Below are positions 16,640 through 23,290 of a stretch of 64,000 nucleotides of DNA, piece by piece. Both the position numbers and the translations under genes were made by a program. The first letter of the stretch is position 1; each line of letters begins with the position of its first letter. Source of the DNA: JBFMFR01 sp040752025 (GTDB lineage Bacteria; Chloroflexota; Anaerolineae; Anaerolineales; UBA4823); NCBI GenBank assembly GCA_040752025.1, contig JBFMFR010000014.1:47729-111728 (forward strand), written 5' to 3'. Under the pieces are notes generated by a model. That model was not told the DNA's origin. It ran no database searches and worked only from the letters and a program-made list of their open reading frames with translations.

Positions 16640-17284
16640 ATGGACATCCATCTGCTATTTCGCAAGAAATCACCGCTCTCCGCCGAGGGCTTGCCCTGGC
16701 TGCGCGGCGCCGAGGAGCACGAGTTCACCGCCAAACGCAACACCACCGGCCGGGCTTCCGTCTCGGCCATCCTGGTGCGCGCCCTGATCGCCTGCCTGGA
16801 CGGGGCGGTGGAATACGCTGAGGCGAGCGGCGGGGCGGCCATGCTCGTCAACGAGCCCTGGGTACTCGTTGATTACAAGCAGGTCTTCGGATATAAATCG
16901 GGCGTGGTAGTCATGCCCACTGGCCCCCAGGGTCCGGCGGTACCCCTGGTGGGCATCGATGGTTTCTATGTAAGCCGCTTCAGCAAGAACACGGCAGTAG
17001 CCGTATCGCTGGCCCTGTTACTAACCAGCCCAAACGCGGCGCAGGTTTTCGTCGACAAAGGCGGGCACGTGCCGGTAAACCTGGCAGCATCGATCCAGGA
17101 TCCGCTCCTGGCTGTCTTTTCCCAGGCTGCCAGCACCGGGTTCATCCGCCCCCAAAGCCCGGAATTCGAGAACTATTGGGGGCCTTTTGACCGCATGTTT
17201 GTCGATGTGCTTGTCAATAACGTGCCGCCCGAACAGGCTGTAATCACCGCCTGTGCGGAGATGAACCGGGCAAATGGGAAATAG
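16640..17284 (+). pseudogene. Truncated extracellular solute-binding protein (CUT1 type), C-terminal part
   Basis: From about 16830 on the translation is the C-terminal third of a maltose-type binding protein: AAMLVNEPWVLVDYK, VPLVGIDGFYVSRFSKN, ALLLTSPNAAQVFVDKGGHV, RPQSPEFENYWGPF and a final CAEMNRANGK. A complete protein would be about 400 residues with a signal peptide. Here the first 60 or so codons (MDIHLLFRKKSPLS onward) are unrelated, and no lipobox exists. The frame is open further upstream to 16454 without convincing coding. I read it as a remnant fused to foreign sequence. No permease partner lies beside it. Confidence 0.7.
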
Positions 17285-17349
17285 AAGATCACCGCTGGAT
17301 TTCTGGTAGGTTGTAGACAGGAGAAGGTAAACAAGGAAGGGCGTGTGTT

Positions 17350-17371
17350 GCACCTGGCAGGTGCAGCGTGC
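17350..17371. repeat. 22-bp dispersed repeat, copy 1 (contains CACCTGGCAGGTG)
   Basis: The 22 bases at 17350-17371 recur exactly at 63741-63762. The core CACCTGGCAGGTG is nearly palindromic, followed by CAGCGTGC in both. It lies in a 357-bp gap without an intact gene, next to TCTACTGTATTCC (17391-17403), itself repeated at 37508-37520. Both look like intergenic repeat families. Confidence 0.7.
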
Positions 17372-17412
17372 GTCTCCTCCCTATTTACCTTCTACTGTAT
17401 TCCTTCTACTAT

Positions 17413-17511
17413 TCAGATAACGATCACCAGCCCGATGACCACGCTGACGGCCCACAAAATGGCGGGGAGGCGCAGGTCTTTCCAGGTCAGGTTGGCGGTC
17501 TCGCTGCGCCG
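17413..17511 (-). pseudogene. C-terminal scrap of a membrane protein
   Basis: Between an in-frame TAG (17512-17514) and a TGA (17413-17415) the minus strand encodes 32 residues: RRSETANLTWKDLRLPAILW followed by AVSVVIGLVIVI. This looks like the last transmembrane helix of a larger protein. Nothing upstream in the frame supports a full gene, so it is probably decayed sequence. Confidence 0.3.
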
Positions 17512-17641
17512 CTAGGAAGGAGAGTGCGCTCCATAGGAACATCGCAGCAGGGGGCTCGTATCTGTCACGATCTCGTCAGGCAAATATCAAGCGCTCGCCA
17601 GGGACAGCGCGAGAATCTGTATAGAAACCTGGAGGTGCTCA

Positions 17642-18592
17642 ATGAAAACCTGGCGAATTTTACCCATGATGATCATCCTATGCGCGCTGGCCCTGTCGGC
17701 CTGCCTGGGACCCGCTCCGAGCGTGGTGTATACGCGGGTTGTGACGGCCTTCCCAACGGCTACACCCATCCCGACCATGCCGGCTGCTTTCCCCATTCCC
17801 AAGAGGATCGCCCAATCCCCGCTAAACACCAACACCCGGCTGGATTTCGAGACCAGCCTGCCGTCCGGCGAGTGGGTCAGGTTCGTGCTGGGGCCCGCCG
17901 TCGAAAGGACCGGCTACGTGGTCGACATCACGCCCCTGGAGCCATCCGTGGACGGTGCGCACATCGAGCACAAGGTGCTGCCCGATTATGATGGCGAGCA
18001 ATGGAACGATGTGCTCTGGGTGCTGCTGCCGGAACCGGCCCCGGCTTTGCGCGTGCATGTACACGCCTACCAGACGGCCTCCTGGCCGGTTGCCTACGAG
18101 AAGAACTTGCGCCTGGAAGCGGGCGTCTGGCGTGGCCTGATGATCTGCGAGTCCTCCCAGGACGGTGCATACGTGATCGAGATCGATCCCCAGAGAAGCG
18201 GACCTTATCAAGGCGGCATCGAAAGAGCACTTGTGCAGCCTGAGTTCCCAGGAGCCTGGTACGATGTGCTGCGCCTGCAAGCTGCCCCGGACCAACCCAT
18301 GCTGCCGGTCGAGGTGCGCGTGTACCGCACACCGGACCTGCCAGTCATCGCTGATTTCGAAACCCAATTGACCCCCGGCGACTGGGTGGGTACGCGCCTG
18401 CAAGCCTCCAGCGCTCAAGCGGCTTACTTAGTGGAGGTCACTCCGCTGGAGAATTCCGATAATCAGATCGAGCGCTTCACTGTCCAGCCGGAGTTCAGTG
18501 GACAGGCCTGGTATGACGTGCTGCGCTTGCTGGTGCCCGCCGGCCGACCGCCGATGCGGGTACACGTGCGCGTGTATGTGGTAGTAGGGTAG
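17642..18592 (+). CDS. Lipoprotein with three internal repeats, function unknown
   Basis: A 316-residue exported lipoprotein: the signal peptide ends in ALALSAC (Cys21), followed by a proline/threonine-rich stretch to about residue 60. Residues 67-144, 156-230 and 237-316 are three copies of a roughly 78-residue unit. Each unit has a GxWxG/R opening (SGEWVRFVLG, AGVWRGLMIC, PGDWVGTRLQ), a central YxVxxxP strand, a W(Y/N)DVLRL strand and a final V(R/H)VHVxVY strand. The pattern suggests a beta-sandwich module facing outside the cell, perhaps for binding. The ribosome site GGAGGTGCTC precedes ATG. I recognise no family. It sits alone upstream of the LacI operon. Confidence 0.75.
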   Translation: MKTWRILPMMIILCALALSACLGPAPSVVYTRVVTAFPTATPIPTMPAAFPIPKRIAQSPLNTNTRLDFETSLPSGEWVRFVLGPAVERTGYVVDITPLEPSVDGAHIEHKVLPDYDGEQWNDVLWVLLPEPAPALRVHVHAYQTASWPVAYEKNLRLEAGVWRGLMICESSQDGAYVIEIDPQRSGPYQGGIERALVQPEFPGAWYDVLRLQAAPDQPMLPVEVRVYRTPDLPVIADFETQLTPGDWVGTRLQASSAQAAYLVEVTPLENSDNQIERFTVQPEFSGQAWYDVLRLLVPAGRPPMRVHVRVYVVVG

Positions 18593-18623
18593 GGGGATTT
18601 TGTCTAAACATCCGAGAAAATAC

Positions 18624-18669
18624 TTGACTCCGGTGGAAGTTCATGCTATTATCTATGTAAGCGTTCCCA
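18624..18669 (+). promoter_or_regulatory. Promoter with LacI-type operator upstream of lacI/CUT1 operon
   Basis: -35 TTGACT (18624-18629) and -10 TATTAT (18647-18652) have a 17-base spacer. The operator TGTAAGCGTTCCCA (18656-18669) starts three bases after the -10 and matches the TGTAAACGTTTACA consensus of LacI-family regulators at most positions. Repression of the whole operon from here is likely. Confidence 0.7.
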
Positions 18670-18813
18670 AATAAAGGCAGCGTTCGCCTGCCAAATACCA
18701 TCCTGTATGGGTGAATTTTTGCGGCTTTTTTTGAGAAATTCACCAATAATATGCCCTTTCTCCCCGATTTTGATCCGCTGCAGGGGTTGGAGGGCATAAA
18801 AAATGAAATATTT

Positions 18814-18827
18814 TGTAAACGTTCACA
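18814..18827 (+). promoter_or_regulatory. Second LacI-type operator, just before the lacI start
   Basis: TGTAAACGTTCACA differs from the ideal LacI/CcpA-like palindrome TGTAAACGTTTACA at one position. It ends four bases before the ATG at 18832 and lies 158 bp from the promoter operator, a distance compatible with DNA looping. Confidence 0.7.
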
Positions 18828-18831
18828 AATT

Positions 18832-19860
18832 ATGTCGAAAGATCTCCCCTCAAAAGTTACGATTATCGACGTTGCCGCTGAAGCGGGTGTTTCCTACGGC
18901 ACCGTCTCGCGGGTGATCAATAATGACGTACATGTTAAAGCGGAGACGCGCCAGCGCGTCCTGAATGCCATGCAGAACCTGGGGTTCGTGGTCAACCGCC
19001 AGGCGCGCAGCCTGGCAGGGGGCAGGTCGAACAGCGTCGGCGTGTTAGTGCCCGATCTGGGTACTGGCTACATCGGGGAGATTATCCGAGGTATCGATTC
19101 CGAACTGAGCCTGTCGGGCATGGACCTGATCTTATACACCACGCACCGCACCGCGGCCAAGGAAGCCAATTACGTGGCCAACCTGGCACGTGGCATGGTG
19201 GACGGTTTGCTGCTGGTGCTGCCCCGCAGCCCGACGGACTACATCGAAACGCTGACGAAGCGCAACTTCCCCCTGGTGCTCATCGACCACCAGGGGACGG
19301 GCGAAGATTGCCCGGCGGTGGGGGCGACCAACTGGCAGGGGGCCTACAATGCCACGGAATACTTGATCGAGTTGGGTCACACTCGCATCGGCTTCATCAC
19401 CGGCTGGATGGATCTGGGCTGCGCCCTGGACCGCCTGGATGGCTACCGCTCGGCGCTGCGCACGCATCACCTCCCGGCGGCGCCCGAACTGGTGTACGAG
19501 GGGACTTTCTTCCAGACCGACGGCTACGCCGGGGCATCGGCGTTCCTCGACCTGGACAGGCCCCCCACGGCCATCTTTGCTTCCAACGATGTAATGGCGA
19601 TGGGCGTGATGGACGCGGTGCGCAACCGCGGCTTGCGCGTGCCGCAAGACATTTCTGTGGTCGGTTTCGACAACATCCCCCAGGCTGCCCTGGTGCGCCC
19701 GGCGCTCACCACGGTGAACCAGCCGCTGGAAAAAATGGGGCGGGTGGCGACGCAAGTGCTGCTCGACCTGCTCGAGGAGCCCGATAGGATTATCGAGCGG
19801 ATCGAATTACCTACCGAACTGGTCGTGCGGGATTCGTGCCAGTCTCCCCAGGCCTTGTAG
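18832..19860 (+). CDS. LacI family transcriptional regulator
   Basis: A 342-residue repressor. The helix-turn-helix TIIDVAAEAGVSYGTVSRVI and hinge RQARSLAGGRSNSVG lie in residues 8-65. A periplasmic-binding-protein-like effector domain follows, with GVLVPDLGTGYIGEI, PTAIFASNDVMAMGVMDAV and ISVVGFDNIPQA. I chose ATG 18832, where the family alignment begins; the in-frame ATG at 18751 would translate through the operator. No strong ribosome site is present. It heads an operon with a CUT1 importer and GH3 glycosidase, so an oligosaccharide or its breakdown product should be the inducer. Two operators flank the leader, suggesting autoregulation. Confidence 0.92.
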   Translation: MSKDLPSKVTIIDVAAEAGVSYGTVSRVINNDVHVKAETRQRVLNAMQNLGFVVNRQARSLAGGRSNSVGVLVPDLGTGYIGEIIRGIDSELSLSGMDLILYTTHRTAAKEANYVANLARGMVDGLLLVLPRSPTDYIETLTKRNFPLVLIDHQGTGEDCPAVGATNWQGAYNATEYLIELGHTRIGFITGWMDLGCALDRLDGYRSALRTHHLPAAPELVYEGTFFQTDGYAGASAFLDLDRPPTAIFASNDVMAMGVMDAVRNRGLRVPQDISVVGFDNIPQAALVRPALTTVNQPLEKMGRVATQVLLDLLEEPDRIIERIELPTELVVRDSCQSPQAL

Positions 19861-19984
19861 TTCGAGTTCGTTTGTAGGGAGTCTACCCACAGTAGTACAA
19901 GGAGGTGGTCTGATAGAAGAAACGAATACAGTTCGCCAATCCGGTTCTACACTTACTTACTGCGAATTCTAGAAGGAGAAGACA

Positions 19985-21373
19985 ATGTTCCGCAAACGAT
20001 TATCCCTGATCAGTATCTTACTGATTGCCTCGTTTATCCTGGCGGCCTGCGCGACCCCGGCCACCCAGGCCCCTGCCGCAACGGCAGTTCCTGCCACCAA
20101 GGCCCCTGAAGCCACCAAGGCTCCTGAGGCGACCAAGCCGGCTCCTACCGAGCCCCCGGCTCCCACTGAGCCCTCGGCTGAGAAGGTCACCATCTCCTGG
20201 TGGCACATCCAGACCGAAGAAACTCAGAAGGCGCTGTGGCAAAGCCTGGCCGATGAGTACATGGCAGCTAACCCCAACGTCACCATCGAAATCACGGTGC
20301 TGGAGAACGAGAACTTCAAGGCTAAACTGACGACCGTGATGCAGTCTGGCGAGCCCCCTGACATCTTCCAGAGCTGGGGCGGCGGCGTGATGAACGAATA
20401 CGCCACGGCCGGCTTGCTGAAGGACATCACCGCCGACCTGGACAAGGACGGCTGGCGCGATACTTTCTCGCCTGGTGCTCTGGCGGTTTACAGCTTCAAG
20501 GGCGTGAACTACGGCGTGCCGCGCGATATGGGCATGGTAGGCTTCTGGTACAACAAGGACCTGTTCGCCCAGGCTGGCATCGAAAACCCGCCGGCGACCT
20601 GGACCGAGCTGCTGGACGCCATCCAGAAGCTCAAAGCCGTGGGGATCACCCCGATCGCCGTGGGCGAGGGCGATAAGTGGCCTGGCGCGTTCTGGTGGGA
20701 GTACCTGGCAGTGCGCGCCGGCGGCAAGGCTGCCTTCGACGCGGCCTATCAGCGGACGGGCTCTTTCACCGATGAGCCCTTCATCGAAGCAGGCAGGAAG
20801 CTACAAGAGCTGGTAGCGCTAGAGCCATTCCAGAGCGGCTTCCTGGGCGCTACCTGGGGCGACGAGGCCACCCTGATGGGCAATGGCGAGGCCGCCATGG
20901 ACCTGATGGGCCAGTGGGCTCCCGGCGCTTTCGCTGACAACAGCGTTGACAAGATGGGGCTGGGCGACAAGGCGGGCTGGTTCCCGTTCCCGGCGCTTGA
21001 AGGCGGCGCTGGCGATCCGGACGATGCTCTCGGCGGCGGCAATGGCTTCATCATCGGCAAGAACGCGCCTCAGGAAGCCGTGGACTTCCTCAAGTTCCTG
21101 AGCAGCGTTGATTCACAACGCCGCCAGGCCAGCATTGGCCTGTCGGTGCCGGTGGTCAAGGGCGCCGAAGATGCACTGACCGATCCTTTGCTCAAGCTCG
21201 TCCAGCAGGGCGCTGCCGCGGCGAAGTATTTCCAACTGTACTACGACCAGGCTATGCCTCCTGCGGTCGGCTCGGTAGTGAACGACAGCGTGCAAGGGCT
21301 GTTTGCCGGCACGCTGACGCCTGAGCAGGCTGCCCAGGCGGTCGAGGATTCGGCTGCACAAGAGATCAAGTAA
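19985..21373 (+). CDS. Extracellular solute-binding lipoprotein, CUT1 family
   Basis: A 462-residue sugar receptor. The signal peptide ends in FILAAC (Cys22), followed by a linker of APEATKAPEA type to about residue 65. The mature domain has the family pattern: TISWWHIQTEE opening, GEPPDIFQSWGGG, YGVPRDMGMVGFWYNKDLF, GEAAMDLMGQWAPG and late PQEAVDFLKFLSS. It captures an oligosaccharide and delivers it to the permeases at 21458 and 22419. The ribosome site AGAAGGAGAAGACA precedes ATG. A perfect hairpin lies 21 bases after its stop, a common way to give the receptor more mRNA than the permeases. Specificity cannot be read from the sequence; the GH3 neighbour suggests beta-linked glucosides or xylosides. 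Confidence 0.93.
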   Translation: MFRKRLSLISILLIASFILAACATPATQAPAATAVPATKAPEATKAPEATKPAPTEPPAPTEPSAEKVTISWWHIQTEETQKALWQSLADEYMAANPNVTIEITVLENENFKAKLTTVMQSGEPPDIFQSWGGGVMNEYATAGLLKDITADLDKDGWRDTFSPGALAVYSFKGVNYGVPRDMGMVGFWYNKDLFAQAGIENPPATWTELLDAIQKLKAVGITPIAVGEGDKWPGAFWWEYLAVRAGGKAAFDAAYQRTGSFTDEPFIEAGRKLQELVALEPFQSGFLGATWGDEATLMGNGEAAMDLMGQWAPGAFADNSVDKMGLGDKAGWFPFPALEGGAGDPDDALGGGNGFIIGKNAPQEAVDFLKFLSSVDSQRRQASIGLSVPVVKGAEDALTDPLLKLVQQGAAAAKYFQLYYDQAMPPAVGSVVNDSVQGLFAGTLTPEQAAQAVEDSAAQEIK

Positions 21374-21394
21374 CCCACTTTGGTAAAGTAAGCT

Positions 21395-21427
21395 GCGGGG
21401 ATTGAGTCCGGTGTTCTCAATCCCCGC
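21395..21427 (+). terminator. Perfect 12-bp stem-loop between binding-protein and permease genes
   Basis: GCGGGGATTGAG (21395-21406) pairs exactly with CTCAATCCCCGC (21416-21427) around a nine-base loop. No T-tract follows, so it is better read as an attenuating or 3'-stabilising structure for the binding-protein mRNA than as a full terminator. The right half and loop belong to the 82-bp repeat. Confidence 0.7.
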
Positions 21428-21482
21428 ACGCTTTACCGGAAAGCAAGGAGCTCCCCCATGAATCTGGCCTCCGAAGGCAATG
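21401..21482 (+). repeat. 82-bp dispersed repeat, copy B
   Basis: Matches 12372-12453 with three mismatches. Here the hairpin is complete, and the repeat supplies the ribosome site AAGCAAGGAG and the first eight codons of the permease (MNLASEGN). Copy B looks like the original context because copy A has lost the outer half of the hairpin's left arm. Confidence 0.9.
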
Positions 21483-22405
21483 GCGCTATGGCGCCGGTTA
21501 GCCGGTCCGGTTTTTCTCGTCGCTTGCAGGATGGGCTGACCATCGTTTTGTTCTTGCTGCCCGCCTTAGCACTTTTCCTCATCTTCATCGTCTATCCGAT
21601 CTTCCAATCTGTGTATTACAGCTTTTTCAACTGGAAGGGCTTTGGTCCTGCCGTGGATTTTATCGCGATGGACAACTTCAAGCGCATCCTGGCCGACAAG
21701 GTCTTCATCAAGGCCGTGGGGAACGGCCTGTTCATCGTGGTGGCGTCCCTGGCGGTGCAACTGCCGCTCTCGCTGGGATTGGCGCTGATGGTAGGGCGCG
21801 ACCTGCCGGGGCGGGCTTTCTTCCGCACGATCTTTTTCATGCCTTACGTGCTTTCCGAGGTGATTACAGCGATCATGTGGTTGATCCTGTACAACCCCAA
21901 CCCGAGCCGCGGTTTCATCAACGCCCTCCTGGTGCTCATCCCAGGCATGAAAGCCCAGCCCTGGCTGGGCAACCCCGAAACGGTGCTGGCCTGCCTGTTC
22001 GTGGTGCTGACCTGGAAATTCTTCGGGTTCCACATGCTGTTATACCTGGCCGGCTTGCAGAACATCCCGGCAGAAATCGAAGAAGCCGCCCTGATCGATG
22101 GGGCCAACCGGGGCCAGATGACTCTTTACGTCACCCTGCCCCTGCTGGGAAGCACGATCCGCACTTCGGTTTACCTGTCTGTGTTGGGCTCCTTGCAGCA
22201 GTTCGCCCTGGTGTGGATCATGACGGAAGGTGGGCCGGTGAACGCCAGCGAGACTATGGCGACTTACATGTACCGTTTCGGCTTCGTGCGCTTCTACCTG
22301 GGCTACGGCTCTGCCGTAGCCATCGTGATGCTGCTGATTTCCCTGGCATTTTCGATCGGCTACCAACGCCTCGTGCACCAACAGGATTACCTGGGTGGCA
22401 TGTAG
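21458..22405 (+). CDS. Sugar ABC transporter permease, MalF-like (CUT1)
   Basis: A 315-residue permease with six predicted membrane helices, the first at about residues 25-47 (IVLFLLPALALFLIFIVYPI). The cytoplasmic EAA loop reads EIEEAALIDGANRGQMTLYV, with the conserved glycine, and contacts the ATPase. YLGYGSAVAIVMLLISLAFS is the typical last helix region. The start at 21458 has AAGGAG eight bases upstream, but the first 11 residues come from the 82-bp repeat and are not usual for the family; ATG 21488 (MAPVSRSG) is the alternative. No CUT1 ATPase is encoded nearby, so a shared MsmK/UgpC-type ATPase elsewhere must energise the system. Confidence 0.93.
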   Translation: MNLASEGNGAMAPVSRSGFSRRLQDGLTIVLFLLPALALFLIFIVYPIFQSVYYSFFNWKGFGPAVDFIAMDNFKRILADKVFIKAVGNGLFIVVASLAVQLPLSLGLALMVGRDLPGRAFFRTIFFMPYVLSEVITAIMWLILYNPNPSRGFINALLVLIPGMKAQPWLGNPETVLACLFVVLTWKFFGFHMLLYLAGLQNIPAEIEEAALIDGANRGQMTLYVTLPLLGSTIRTSVYLSVLGSLQQFALVWIMTEGGPVNASETMATYMYRFGFVRFYLGYGSAVAIVMLLISLAFSIGYQRLVHQQDYLGGM

Positions 22406-22418
22406 AAAGGATGGGTTT

Positions 22419-23273
22419 ATGTCGAGCAATCCTCCACGCCACCTGAACTGGCAAAAAATCATCCAGCGTTCCATTCAGTACCTGGTTTTGACCATCGTTG
22501 TGGTAATTGTGATCACGCCGATCGTAATGCTGGTCTTCGGGGCGCTGAAGACGCGCGGCGAATTCATAACGACCCCGTACACACCTCCGATCCCGCCCCG
22601 CTGGGAGAATTATGATAAGGTGCTGCACCAACCGATCTTCTGGATCATGCTGCGCAACAGCCTGCTGGTGATGGCGGCGACCACTGCTGGCGTGGTGCTG
22701 TTTTGCAGCATGGCAGCCTTCATCTTCGCCCGGATGAAGTTCCCGGCCAAGGGCCTGACCTTCAACCTGTTCACCCTGGGGCTGATGTTCCCCATCAATA
22801 TTGCCATCCTGCCGGTGTACCTGGTGCTGCGCCAGCTCGACCTGACCAATAACCTGTGGGGGGTCATCCTGGTGCAGATGGCTTTCCAGCTCTCAGGGAA
22901 CATCATGATCCTGCGCGGCTTCTTTATGTCGATCCCGGCCGAGCTGCAAGATGCAGCTTACATCGATGGCTGCAGCGCCTTCGACTTCTTCTGGCGCATC
23001 TTGCTGCCGCTGGCCCGCCCGGCTCTATCGGCGGTGGCGGCTTTGACCATGGTGGTCAGTTGGAACGACCTGCTCGTGCCGCTGGTGGTGATCGATAAAG
23101 AAACGCTGTGGACCCTGCCCCTGGGCACGATGCAGTTCCAGGGACAATACGGCCAGGACCTGGCGCTGATCGCCGCTTTCGTCACTCTGTCGGCTGTGCC
23201 GGCAGTGATCTTCTACCTCTTCGCAGAGCGACAAATCGTCTCTGGCCTGACGGCTGGCGCGCTCAAAGGCTGA
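22419..23273 (+). CDS. Sugar ABC transporter permease, MalG-like (CUT1)
   Basis: A 284-residue six-helix permease. The start is ATG 22419 (MSSNPPRHLNWQKII) with AAAGGATGGGTTT before it; the longer frame to 22395 overlaps the previous gene without a better site. GEFITTPYTPPIPPRWENYD is the usual periplasmic segment after helix 1. The EAA loop reads ELQDAAYIDGCSAFDFFWRI, and GLTAGALKG is the typical MalG C-terminus. It pairs with the permease at 21458. The next gene, GH3, starts 17 bases downstream of its stop. Confidence 0.93.
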   Translation: MSSNPPRHLNWQKIIQRSIQYLVLTIVVVIVITPIVMLVFGALKTRGEFITTPYTPPIPPRWENYDKVLHQPIFWIMLRNSLLVMAATTAGVVLFCSMAAFIFARMKFPAKGLTFNLFTLGLMFPINIAILPVYLVLRQLDLTNNLWGVILVQMAFQLSGNIMILRGFFMSIPAELQDAAYIDGCSAFDFFWRILLPLARPALSAVAALTMVVSWNDLLVPLVVIDKETLWTLPLGTMQFQGQYGQDLALIAAFVTLSAVPAVIFYLFAERQIVSGLTAGALKG

Positions 23274-23290
23274 TCGCGGAGTCTGTCGAT

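Noticed and set aside
17368..17991. 207-codon open frame on the plus strand
   Set aside because: It runs through degenerate intergenic sequence and then overlaps the lipoprotein gene in another frame; the lipoprotein has signal peptide, lipobox and ribosome site.
18751..18831. Upstream in-frame start for the LacI gene
   Set aside because: It would translate through the operator at 18814-18827, adds 27 residues foreign to the family and has no ribosome site.
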